Assembly (NCBI GenBank): GCA_024684955.1
Contig: JAIKWH010000021.1
Span: 1-54,923, forward strand
Source of the DNA: Pseudobutyrivibrio sp.
GTDB taxonomy: Bacteria > Bacillota > Clostridia > Lachnospirales > Lachnospiraceae
Direction: 5' to 3'
Length of the DNA stretch: 54,923 nt
Below the pieces are notes generated by a model, which was not told the origin of the DNA, did not search any database, and saw nothing but the letters and a program-made list of their open reading frames with translations. Every line of letters begins with the position of its first letter. The first letter of the stretch is position 1. This document shows, piece after piece, positions 40,202 through 48,281 of this stretch. The translations under genes and the position numbers were made by a program.

Positions 40202-42010
40202 ATGATAGAAAGAACAGAATATCCTCGCCCTGACCTGGTGAGGGACTCTTACCAGAGCCTTAATGGTACCTGGGATTTTGACTTTGATGATGAGGACTTG
40301 GGAATAAGCGAGAAATGGTACAAGAGCCATGATTATAAAAAGACTATAACCGTGCCATTTGCATATCAGGCACCAGCATCGGGAATTGGTGATACATCAG
40401 TTCACGATATATTGTGGTACAGGAAAGAGGTTAGTCTGGAACAAGACCCTGCTGGCAAGGATGTACTCCTACATTTTGGAGCAGTGGACTATATTTGTGA
40501 CGTATATATAAATGGAGAATTCGTCGGCCACCACCAGGGTGGGGACAGCCCATTTACTATACAGGTAAACAAGTTTTGCCAGGACAAAAATTGGGACCTT
40601 TGCCTCAGGGTATTTGACCCATGTGAAGACGAAACAATACCTAGAGGCAAGCAGTTTTGGGAGAAGACTCCTAGATCAATCTGGTACACACCAACATCAG
40701 GTATTTGGCAGAGCGTTTGGATTGAGCAGGTTTGTCCAAAGAGGATTGAAAAGTTGCGCATGACAACTAGATTTGAGGAGGGCACAGAGGAAATCCGCCT
40801 ATTCTTCAATGGAAATGTCGCAGGCTGCAATTTAAAAACCAAGGTTTGCCTGGAGAATGATTTGGTTTGGGAATCTCAGACCAGATGCATTGGCCAGCAG
40901 CTTTCGGTGTTGGCAGACATTGTTCAAAACCATATTTTTAGGAGCAATTTCCACGATAGTGGTTACACTTGGACTCCAGAGTCACCTAGACTTTTTGACG
41001 TAGAATTAATTCTGGAGGATGAAAGTGGCAATACACTAGACCAGGTAAAGACCTATTTTGGCTTTAGAAAGGTTCATGCCGAGCAGGGCATGATTTACCT
41101 AAACAACAAGCCATATTATCAGCGCTTGGTTTTAGACCAGGGATATTGGAGAGAAGGCCTTTTGACAGCCCCAACTGATGAGGACTATAAAAAGGACATA
41201 GAGGCTTCCAAGGCCATGGGCTTTAATGGATGCAGAAAGCACCAAAAAGCCGAGGATCCAAGATTCTTATACTGGGCAGATAAATTGGGATATTTGGTTT
41301 GGGGCGAGTGTGCCTCAGTGCCTACTTTTGGCATCAATCAAATGAACCGTGAGATGGAACTTTGGAAGGAAATTGTAGAGCGTGATTACAATCACCCTTC
41401 TATTATTTGCTGGGTTCCATTAAATGAGAGTTGGGGAGTCCCAAATATTCATGCTGACAGACAGCAGCAGGAATATTCAAAGGCTCTTTATCATTATCTA
41501 CATGCAGCAGACCCTACCAGACTGGTTATTTCAAATGATGGATGGGAGCAGACAGATACAGACGTATGCGCTATCCACAATTATGAACACGGAGACCCTG
41601 GCACGCTGAGAGCAGAGATTTTTGAGAAAATGTTCTCTAGTCGCAAGGAGTTGGTAGGCCATCCATGTGGAGTATGGGATGTATATGCCAAAGGCACCAA
41701 GGACCAGGGTGCACCTATTGTTCTCTCAGAGTTTGGAGGAATTGGTTACACACCAAATCAGAACAAGGGAGAGGATTGGGGCTACACCAGGGTTAATTCA
41801 GAACAAGCCTACGTAGAAGAATATAAGAGAATTTTGGATGTGGTTTTAGATTCTCCAGTGCTGGCTGGATTCTGCTATACACAACTGACAGATGTAGAGC
41901 AGGAAGTAAACGGACTGTTGACCTATGACAGACAGTGGAAATGCAAGCCTGAAGCTATAAAAGAAATCAACGAAAGATATCGGAGATTAAGAGTTAATGA
42001 AGAAGACTAG
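40202..42010 (+). CDS. Cytoplasmic family 2 glycoside hydrolase
   Basis: The start is ATG 40202 (MIERTEYPRPDL), after AAGGTAAGG; a longer frame starting at 40115 lies inside the permease. The 602-residue enzyme has the GH2 sugar-binding sandwich (SLNGTWDFDFDDE, YRKEVSLE, VYINGEFVGHHQGG), an Ig-like domain and the TIM barrel. The acid/base is E409 in PLNESWG and the nucleophile E510 in LSEFGGIG. No signal peptide, so it acts on imported sugars. GH2 covers beta-galactosidases, glucuronidases, mannosidases and arabinosidases; the missing HWxR and long size of LacZ argue against a LacZ-like enzyme, but specificity is open. Overlaps the next gene by 14 bases. Confidence 0.88.
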   Translation: MIERTEYPRPDLVRDSYQSLNGTWDFDFDDEDLGISEKWYKSHDYKKTITVPFAYQAPASGIGDTSVHDILWYRKEVSLEQDPAGKDVLLHFGAVDYICDVYINGEFVGHHQGGDSPFTIQVNKFCQDKNWDLCLRVFDPCEDETIPRGKQFWEKTPRSIWYTPTSGIWQSVWIEQVCPKRIEKLRMTTRFEEGTEEIRLFFNGNVAGCNLKTKVCLENDLVWESQTRCIGQQLSVLADIVQNHIFRSNFHDSGYTWTPESPRLFDVELILEDESGNTLDQVKTYFGFRKVHAEQGMIYLNNKPYYQRLVLDQGYWREGLLTAPTDEDYKKDIEASKAMGFNGCRKHQKAEDPRFLYWADKLGYLVWGECASVPTFGINQMNREMELWKEIVERDYNHPSIICWVPLNESWGVPNIHADRQQQEYSKALYHYLHAADPTRLVISNDGWEQTDTDVCAIHNYEHGDPGTLRAEIFEKMFSSRKELVGHPCGVWDVYAKGTKDQGAPIVLSEFGGIGYTPNQNKGEDWGYTRVNSEQAYVEEYKRILDVVLDSPVLAGFCYTQLTDVEQEVNGLLTYDRQWKCKPEAIKEINERYRRLRVNEED

Positions 42011-43421
42011 ATTGAGGCTATCAAGCGTAATCCTGGCAGGATTGCTTTTGGTGGGATGCGCTAGCGGGGCAGGAAGCCAGTCAGCTGGGTCTCAGACCGG
42101 AGATAGTGAAATGATAATAAATACCAGAAAGGTAAGCCCAATCCTGGACCAGGACGGGGCGGACCCTTTCGTGACAACATATGATGGGGGCTACCTCTAC
42201 ACCCGCACCACAGGAGGGGACATACAAATCGCAGTGTCACCTACAGTGCAGGGCCTAGGTGCCGCCGAGATGAAACAAGTCTATGACCCAGGCGTGGATC
42301 TATCCGAGGTCTGGGCCCCAGAGATTTGGAATCTGGATGACTGCTGGTATATTTATTTTGCAGCCACAGTACCAGGTGATACTATGCATCACATGTTTGT
42401 CCTTTCCAATCCATCCCAAAACCCTATGGAGGGGGATTGGAAACTGGATGTGTTGGCAGGCATGGATGACAAATTTGCGATTGATGGAACGATTATGGAT
42501 CTTGATGGAAAAAGATATTTCCTCTGGTCTGGTTGGGAAGGCTACGAGAATGTCCGTCAGGATATATACATTGCTGAGATGATCAGTCCTATAGAGGTGG
42601 CTCAGGAAAAAATCCTCCTTTCCAAGCCAGAGATCTATTGGGAGAAGAATGGTCATCCGCTTATCAATGAGGGACCTGAGGTTTTGGTCCGTGGCAAGAC
42701 AGTAAACTTGGTTTACTCAGCCAGTGGATCTTGGACAGATGAGTATTGCCTAGGCCTCCTCACTATGACTCTTGGGTCAGATCCAAAGGACCCGGCCTCA
42801 TGGACCAAGGATGAAAAGCCTATTCTTTCCAGAAAGGATGACGTCTATGGACCAGGTCATAACTGCTTTACCACATCTGCTGATGGCAGCCAGGATTTAA
42901 TCTTCTACCACGGCGCCAGATGGAAGGGGGCAGGATGGAACAGGTCTGTTAGATTTGGCTATGTAGATTTTGACGAGAATGGAAAGATTCTCCCTATGGA
43001 CCCGGTGTCTGGGGCTGATGAGATCTCTCTGCCAGAGTCTGATCCAGAGATTACCAAAATTTTGGCCAAGGGCTTTGCCACAGAAGGGGACGCAGCCTAT
43101 GATGAGGGCCAGTCTGCTATGGCAGGCATCTATGGGCCAACAGATATTATTTCCACAGAGATTGGAAAAGACCTGATGGGAGAGGATGAGAATTTGACCA
43201 TAGTAGTATGGGCAAAAGCATCTGACATTTTAGAGGGCAGTGTTGCCGACCTGGAAATTTCTTGGGATGGCACTACCTACACCAAGTCCCTATGCAGCTC
43301 TGAGAATTACCTGCCAGTGTTCTTTACAGTGCCAAGGACAGATGGGGATGCTACACTTACCATCACAAATTCCTATGGTGGTACAGAACTTAAAATTCAA
43401 TGCGTAGAGATAAGACATTAG
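41997..43421 (+). CDS. GH43-like lipoprotein glycosidase
   Basis: A 474-residue exported protein with lipobox LLVGC (C21), so it should be tethered outside the membrane. The catalytic five-blade propeller of GH43 shows the three acidic residues in order: base D56 in GADPFV, pKa modulator D163 in AIDGTI and acid E225 in NEGPEV. Other family words are VWAPEIWNLDDCWYIYFAA (in part) and GPGHNCF. A C-terminal beta-sandwich of about 110 residues follows (about 365-474). GH43 enzymes release arabinose, xylose or galactose side groups from plant polysaccharides. Here it would trim glycans outside before uptake by the preceding transporter, while GH2 finishes inside. A strong terminator follows. Confidence 0.88.
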   Translation: MKKTRLRLSSVILAGLLLVGCASGAGSQSAGSQTGDSEMIINTRKVSPILDQDGADPFVTTYDGGYLYTRTTGGDIQIAVSPTVQGLGAAEMKQVYDPGVDLSEVWAPEIWNLDDCWYIYFAATVPGDTMHHMFVLSNPSQNPMEGDWKLDVLAGMDDKFAIDGTIMDLDGKRYFLWSGWEGYENVRQDIYIAEMISPIEVAQEKILLSKPEIYWEKNGHPLINEGPEVLVRGKTVNLVYSASGSWTDEYCLGLLTMTLGSDPKDPASWTKDEKPILSRKDDVYGPGHNCFTTSADGSQDLIFYHGARWKGAGWNRSVRFGYVDFDENGKILPMDPVSGADEISLPESDPEITKILAKGFATEGDAAYDEGQSAMAGIYGPTDIISTEIGKDLMGEDENLTIVVWAKASDILEGSVADLEISWDGTTYTKSLCSSENYLPVFFTVPRTDGDATLTITNSYGGTELKIQCVEIRH

Positions 43422-43424
43422 TTG

Positions 43425-43456
43425 ACTTGCGGAAGGAGACTTCCGCAAGTTTTTTT
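43425..43456 (+). terminator. Intrinsic terminator ending second sugar locus
   Basis: Perfect 11-bp stem ACTTGCGGAAG (43425-43435) / CTTCCGCAAGT (43440-43450), GAGA loop, then a T-run. Confidence 0.88.
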
Positions 43457-43557
43457 ATGCGAGATTCTCCAGAAAAACAGATTGATACATAGGTGCAACT
43501 TTTGTATATTTTAAATAGGTTAAAGGAGCCTAGAAACAAAAAAGGAGAAGGAATGTA

Positions 43558-44700
43558 ATGGATGAGAATAGATTTTTTCCAGAGATTAAAAAGAATTTTG
43601 GTTTTGGCTTGATGCGCCTGCCTATGGTTGGCAGCCAGGTGGACACAGACCAGGTCAGCAAGATGGTGGATGCCTTTATAGACAATGGTTTCAACTATTT
43701 TGATACTGCACACGGATATATTGGAGGACTGTCAGAGTGCGCAGTTAAAACCTGCCTCTCTAGCCGTTACCCTAGAGAAAAGTTTTTGCTTACTGACAAA
43801 CTTACAGAGTCATATTTTGAAAAGGAGGAGGACATTGTTCCTTTCTTTGAGAGCCAGTTAGAGGCCTGCGGAGTAGACTATTTTGATTTCTACCTTATGC
43901 ATGCTCAGAACAAGACTAATTTTGAAAAATTTAAAAAGTGCAATGCCTACGAGACAGCCTTTAAATTAAAGGAAGAGGGCAAGATTAAACACGTAGGGCT
44001 TTCATTCCATGATACAGCAGATGTTTTGAGAAACATCTTGACCCAGTATCCTCAGATTGAGATTGTACAGATTCAGTTTAACTATTTGGATTATGATGAC
44101 CCATCTGTACAGAGCAAGGAGGTCTATGACGTTTGTGAGGAATTCCACAAGCCGGTTATTGTTATGGAGCCAGTAAAGGGAGGCAGCCTGGTTAATCTTT
44201 CTCCTGAGGCTCAGATGGTTCTGGATGATTTAAACAAGTCCCAGGGTACTTCTTATAGTAATGCAGGATATGCTATCAGATATGCGGCATCTTTCCCAAG
44301 CATGTGCATGGTTTTATCTGGCATGAGCAGCTTTGACCAGATGAATGACAACATCAGCGCCATGAAAGATTTTTCTATCCTGAATGAGGAGGAGATCAAG
44401 GCAGTATATACAGTCAGCGACATAATTAAATCGGTTAAGCAGATTCCATGTACCTCATGTCATTACTGCGTTTTAGACAATCATTGTCCTAAGGATATTA
44501 AGATTCCAGAGCTTTTCTCTTGCTACAATGCAAAAATTAAATACAATGACTGGAATCAAAACATGTACTATGAGCAAAACACCACAGACGCTGGCAAGGC
44601 CTCTGATTGTATCAAGTGTGGTATGTGTGAAAAGGTTTGTCCACAACATCTTGAGATTAGGAATCTCTTGGAGGAAGTAGCAAAGACTTTCGAGGGCTAA
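43558..44700 (+). CDS. Aldo/keto reductase with C-terminal ferredoxin-type domain
   Basis: A 380-residue oxidoreductase. Residues 1-285 form the AKR barrel: FGFGLMRLPMVG, the catalytic pair D49 and Y54 in FNYFDTAHGY, Lys in LLTDKL and His in YLMHAQN. The C-terminal 90 residues carry two cysteine clusters, CTSCHYCVLDNHCP and CIKCGMCEKVCP, as in ferredoxins. The first lacks one regular spacing, so the iron-sulphur content is uncertain. Such fusions are common in anaerobic Firmicutes and may pass electrons between NAD(P)H, an iron-sulphur carrier and a carbonyl substrate. Substrate unknown. AAAAGGAGAAGG is the ribosome binding site. It is transcribed alone. Confidence 0.9.
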   Translation: MDENRFFPEIKKNFGFGLMRLPMVGSQVDTDQVSKMVDAFIDNGFNYFDTAHGYIGGLSECAVKTCLSSRYPREKFLLTDKLTESYFEKEEDIVPFFESQLEACGVDYFDFYLMHAQNKTNFEKFKKCNAYETAFKLKEEGKIKHVGLSFHDTADVLRNILTQYPQIEIVQIQFNYLDYDDPSVQSKEVYDVCEEFHKPVIVMEPVKGGSLVNLSPEAQMVLDDLNKSQGTSYSNAGYAIRYAASFPSMCMVLSGMSSFDQMNDNISAMKDFSILNEEEIKAVYTVSDIIKSVKQIPCTSCHYCVLDNHCPKDIKIPELFSCYNAKIKYNDWNQNMYYEQNTTDAGKASDCIKCGMCEKVCPQHLEIRNLLEEVAKTFEG

Positions 44701-44725
44701 AGCTTATTTTCGTACAATTTTCTGC

Positions 44726-44754
44726 TTATCTTTCCTTTTAAAATGTTCTATAAT
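44726..44754 (+). promoter_or_regulatory. Candidate promoter for small protein gene
   Basis: Perfect TATAAT at 44749-44754; the best -35 with a 17-base spacer is a weak TTATCT at 44726-44731. Confidence 0.35.
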
Positions 44755-44780
44755 ATCCAACATATCAGAAGGGAAGAGAA

Positions 44781-45008
44781 ATGGTTTCGTATTTAGTTAA
44801 GCAGATTACAGAAGAAGATTTTGGATGTGAGGGAAGACCTGAGGGCTGTGATGCCACAGACAAGGTGGTTCTTAGGGCAATCAGTGGCGAGGAGCTTTCC
44901 ATCAATGTAAAGGACAAAGAACTTTACGACAAAGACATAAATGAAGGTGACTGGGTTCACTTCAATCATAACGAAGAAATAATAAAGGACACTGAGTTTT
45001 CAGCCTAA
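44781..45008 (+). CDS. Small acidic protein of unknown function
   Basis: A 75-residue protein behind GAAGGGAAGAG with its own candidate promoter and terminator. It is rich in Asp and Glu and has no membrane segment or signal peptide. Visible text such as FGCEGRPEGCDATDKVVLR, ELSINVKDKELYDKDINEGDWV (in part) and HFNHNEEI suggests a small beta-barrel or SH3-like fold, since DINEGDWVHF resembles the loop before a strand in such folds. I do not recognise a family. The codon use is normal for the region, so it is probably real. Confidence 0.7.
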   Translation: MVSYLVKQITEEDFGCEGRPEGCDATDKVVLRAISGEELSINVKDKELYDKDINEGDWVHFNHNEEIIKDTEFSA

Positions 45009-45032
45009 CTGAAAATTCAGTGCCCTTTTTTT
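44990..45032 (+). terminator. Intrinsic terminator overlapping the small gene's stop
   Basis: CACTGAGTTTTCAG (44990-45003) pairs with CTGAAAATTCAGTG (45009-45022) with one G-U pair; then CCCTTTTTTT. Its T-run reaches the stop codon of the convergent phosphatase gene. Confidence 0.85.
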
Positions 45033-45810
45033 AATGTCTTTCTGGGCTGTCAAATGTCTCTGCAAATCTGCCAGCAAAGGCAGGATTCACACCTGCCAGA
45101 TCCAGGTGAGAGGTGTCTCCAAACCTAAGCATTCTCCATTTTGCAATTCCCTTTTCTCTTTCCTCGGTGACAAGTTCTGTCACAGAAGAAGCCAGAGATA
45201 TGGTGCCGTGCCACAGGGCAAATGGTGAGATGTTAAGCAGGTGGCTAAGAAGGACACAGGTTACACCAAAATGACAGAATATGGCGATGGTGTCTTTGTT
45301 GGAATCCTTGGCAAGGTATACAGGCTCTCCTGTATAGGACTGGTCCTTTTCATAACCGTGGTCAGAAAGAAGCCTGTCTATACCATTTATAGCATCAGCA
45401 TATTTTTCCATCATATCTGAGCAAGGGATAAGCTCTGAGTTTTTCCAATCGATTGGGTCCATGTACTCAGGGTGCTTTCCTATATATGTAGGCTTCATAT
45501 CCCATGGAATACATTTGCCATTTTCAATATCAATTTCATCATAGGCATTTGCCAGGTCATTGGGAGCCTGGCCGATATCTACCCTGGCTGGGAATTCCTG
45601 GAGCCAATCCATGTAAGATACAGGCAAACCCAAGTCGGCGCTGGCAATGGCGCAGGTCTCCTTTGCCCTGCCTAAAGGGGAGCAGTAGATATGGTCTATA
45701 TTATATTTTTTTATGGCAGCAGCCAGGGCCTCTGCCTCTCTCTTGCCTGATTCAAGCAAGCAATCTTTTTCGTAATTAGGTTCTCCGTGTCGAATAAATA
45801 ATAGTCTCAT
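45031..45810 (-). CDS. Histidine phosphatase family protein (phosphoglycerate-mutase-like)
   Basis: A 259-residue member of the histidine phosphatase superfamily. The phosphohistidine motif is at the start: LLFIRHGEPNY (R7, H8, G9). The second catalytic His is in IAIFCHFGVTC, and IYCSPLGRAKETCAIA is the substrate-arginine block. Length is slightly above that of single-domain members because of an insertion around residues 100-130. Family members range from cofactor-dependent phosphoglycerate mutase to broad phosphatases, and no feature here decides between them. It is divergent from FBPase across a 170-base gap with a 12-bp hairpin, so a role in sugar-phosphate balance is possible. Confidence 0.88.
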   Translation of the reverse strand: MRLLFIRHGEPNYEKDCLLESGKREAEALAAAIKKYNIDHIYCSPLGRAKETCAIASADLGLPVSYMDWLQEFPARVDIGQAPNDLANAYDEIDIENGKCIPWDMKPTYIGKHPEYMDPIDWKNSELIPCSDMMEKYADAINGIDRLLSDHGYEKDQSYTGEPVYLAKDSNKDTIAIFCHFGVTCVLLSHLLNISPFALWHGTISLASSVTELVTEEREKGIAKWRMLRFGDTSHLDLAGVNPAFAGRFAETFDSPERH

Positions 45811-45871
45811 AGATAATTCCTTTCAAAATACTGCAAATAGTTTAACACAAAGTGCAGGATGAATAAAACCA

Positions 45872-45903
45872 AAGGAAACCCAAGGAAATAATTGGGTTTC
45901 CTT
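45872..45903. promoter_or_regulatory. 12-bp inverted repeat between divergent genes
   Basis: AAGGAAACCCAA (45872-45883) and TTGGGTTTCCTT (45892-45903) are perfect complements around an eight-base loop. No T-run follows on the + strand. It lies just upstream of the FBPase -35 box and could be an operator for either gene or a hairpin in the phosphatase mRNA leader. Confidence 0.45.
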
Positions 45904-45913
45904 GGAAATTTGA

Positions 45914-45942
45914 TTGTATTTAGGTGGGAAATCTCATATACT
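45914..45942 (+). promoter_or_regulatory. Candidate promoter for class III FBPase
   Basis: TTGTAT (45914-45919), 17-base spacer, TATACT (45937-45942); about 38 bases upstream of the ATG. Confidence 0.5.
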
Positions 45943-45980
45943 TCAATTATAAGAACCGTGTTTGAAAATGGGGGAAAAAC

Positions 45981-47945
45981 ATGAGTGAACAAACAAGTCA
46001 TAAGCATTATCTGAGCCGTTTATCACAACTTTATCCATCTATTGCGGCAGTTTCCACAGAGATTATAAACTTATCATCCATTTTGAATTTGCCCAAGGGA
46101 ACAGAGCATTTTATTACCGATATCCATGGAGAATACGAAGCCTTCATGCATGTTGTAAAAAATGGATCTGGGGCTGTTAGAAACAAGGTGGAGGAGGTCT
46201 ATGGCAGGACTCTGTCTGAGTCTGATATCCGAGAATTGTCTACCCTCATATATTACCCAGCAGAAAAAATAGCATTGGAAGCCTCAGCAAAAAATGAGGA
46301 GGAGATGAGGGACTGGTACAGGGTCATGCTCTACCGCCTAATAGCTGTTTGTAAATATTCGGCCAGCAAATATACTAGGTCAAAGGTCCGCAAAGCCCTA
46401 CCTGCTGACTTTGCCTATGTAATAGAAGAATTAATCACAGAGCGTGAGGATGGGGCTGACAAGGAGGCCTATTACAACGAGATTATTAATGCCATCATTA
46501 GGACTGGCCAGGCCGACGACTTTATCATTGCCATGTCTGAGCTTATCCCCCGCCTAGTAGTAGACAGACTCCATGTCCTAGGTGACATTTATGACAGAGG
46601 AGACGGGGCAGCAGATATTATGGACCTTCTCTCCAAACACCATTGCCTGGATATACAGTGGGGCAACCATGACATCGTCTGGATGGGGGCTGCGGCAGGG
46701 CAGGTTAATTGTATTGCAAATGTAATCAGAGTCTCTGCCAGATATGGAAACCTAGGCACATTGGAGGATGATTATGGAATCAATCTCCTGCCCCTGGCCA
46801 TATTTGCAGGCAGAGTCTACGGAGATGATAAGTGCTCATGCTTTGAAATAAAGGGAAAGGGCCCGGGGGACTACGACCTGGATCTTTCCATGAATATGAA
46901 AATACACAAGGCTATTTCTATTATCCAGTTCAAATTAGATGGTCAGTATGCAGCAAAGCACCCTGGAATGGGAGTGGATGACAGAGATGTCCTGTCCCAT
47001 ATAGATTTCAAGAATGGTACTTTTAGCGAGGACGGCAAGACTTACAAGCTTTTAGATACCAATTTCCCTACAGTTGACCCAGAGAATCCCAATGTACTCA
47101 CTGAGGAGGAAAAGGAGATTATGGCCAGGCTGACTGTGGCATTTTTGCGCTGCAAGAGGTTGCAAGACCACGCCAGCCTCATGGTAAACAAGGGTAGTTT
47201 CTACAAGACTATGAATGGAAACCTCCTATATCATGGCTGCATGCCATTGGACGAGGCTGGAGAATTCAAAGAGGTCTCTATCTATGGAGAAATATTAAAG
47301 GGCAAGGCCCTGTATGACAGGCTGGATACCTATGTCCGCAAGGCCTTTGTTGCAAAGCATGAGGATGAGAGAGAAAGGTCTAAGGATTTGCTTTGGTGGA
47401 TTTGGTGCAGTGCTGATTCTCCGCTTTTTGGCAAAAACAGAATGGCTACATTTGAGAGATATTTCCTGGCTGATGAGGAATCCCATATAGAAAAGAAAAA
47501 TCCTTATTATAGTTTTCTTGACAATGACCAGGTAGTCAGCCGAATCCTAAAAGAATTCGGGCTGGAGGGAGAAAGGTGTCACATCATAAATGGACACGTC
47601 CCTGTCAAAAAGGGAGAGCAACCTATGCGCTGCCGAGGTCGAGTCCTCATCATCGACGGCGGATTCTCAAAGGCTTACCAGGGGCAGACAGGCATTGCAG
47701 GCTACACCCTTACCTTTAATTCCTTTGGCCTAAAACTAGTGGCCCACGAGCCATTTACATCTACCGAGGACGCCATCCGCACTGGGGCCGACATCCACTC
47801 TGGCCCAGTCCTAGTAGAGCAATACATAAAACAATTAACCGTCGGAGACACCGACAACGGACAGGAACTCCGCCTGCAGATTGCCGAACTAGAAGACTTG
47901 CTCAGCGCATACCGCAACGGAGTAATCCCGGAAAAGGAATCGTGA
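45981..47945 (+). CDS. fbp: Fructose-1,6-bisphosphatase class III
   Basis: A 654-residue enzyme of the Firmicutes-type class III FBPases, which release phosphate from fructose-1,6-bisphosphate in gluconeogenesis. It has the calcineurin-like metallophosphatase motifs in order: FITDIHGEYEAF (D47, H49), LGDIYDRGDGAADI, WGNHDIVWMG and a late NGHVPV histidine. The length is that of the Bacillus Fbp (about 670). A GGGGG run before the ATG is a weak ribosome binding site. It appears to be a single-gene unit between a hairpin-bearing divergent promoter region and a 336-base gap. It would feed hexose phosphates to the cell when growing on non-sugar carbon. Confidence 0.95.
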   Translation: MSEQTSHKHYLSRLSQLYPSIAAVSTEIINLSSILNLPKGTEHFITDIHGEYEAFMHVVKNGSGAVRNKVEEVYGRTLSESDIRELSTLIYYPAEKIALEASAKNEEEMRDWYRVMLYRLIAVCKYSASKYTRSKVRKALPADFAYVIEELITEREDGADKEAYYNEIINAIIRTGQADDFIIAMSELIPRLVVDRLHVLGDIYDRGDGAADIMDLLSKHHCLDIQWGNHDIVWMGAAAGQVNCIANVIRVSARYGNLGTLEDDYGINLLPLAIFAGRVYGDDKCSCFEIKGKGPGDYDLDLSMNMKIHKAISIIQFKLDGQYAAKHPGMGVDDRDVLSHIDFKNGTFSEDGKTYKLLDTNFPTVDPENPNVLTEEEKEIMARLTVAFLRCKRLQDHASLMVNKGSFYKTMNGNLLYHGCMPLDEAGEFKEVSIYGEILKGKALYDRLDTYVRKAFVAKHEDERERSKDLLWWIWCSADSPLFGKNRMATFERYFLADEESHIEKKNPYYSFLDNDQVVSRILKEFGLEGERCHIINGHVPVKKGEQPMRCRGRVLIIDGGFSKAYQGQTGIAGYTLTFNSFGLKLVAHEPFTSTEDAIRTGADIHSGPVLVEQYIKQLTVGDTDNGQELRLQIAELEDLLSAYRNGVIPEKES

Positions 47946-48281
47946 AAAGTTATACAGACTAAAAGTCTCCCTAAGGCCTTGGCCCATATTCTCTGACAAT
48001 CAGCCGGATAATTCCAGTTTTTCTTATTGCCCCAAGCAAGCATCCCGTGACTGTCTTTTAACTGGTTTTACAATTCAAAAAAATGTGGGACTGACACAGA
48101 CACTCATATACTTAATTGATATCTTGCAGGGGCCTGGGGCTAGGGTCATATAAAATGGCAGTGTGGATAGTAACAAAAATTCCAAGTGTACTATTGGACG
48201 TAAATTTGGTAAACTATATTAGTCTGAGTTCAGACAAATCAAACAATAGAAAGTTAGAGCCTATTGTTTAAAGGGAGATTA
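47946..48281. promoter_or_regulatory. Intergenic region upstream of the MoxR operon with two inverted repeats
   Basis: This 336-base stretch holds no gene that I can support. GTCTGA-GT-TCAGAC (48222-48235) is a perfect palindrome with a two-base centre and may be an operator. AAACAATAG (48241-48249) and CTATTGTTT (48261-48269) form a perfect 9-bp hairpin ending one base before the AAGGGAG ribosome binding site (48271-48277) of the next gene, so it could affect translation start. No convincing terminator for FBPase was found. Confidence 0.5.
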
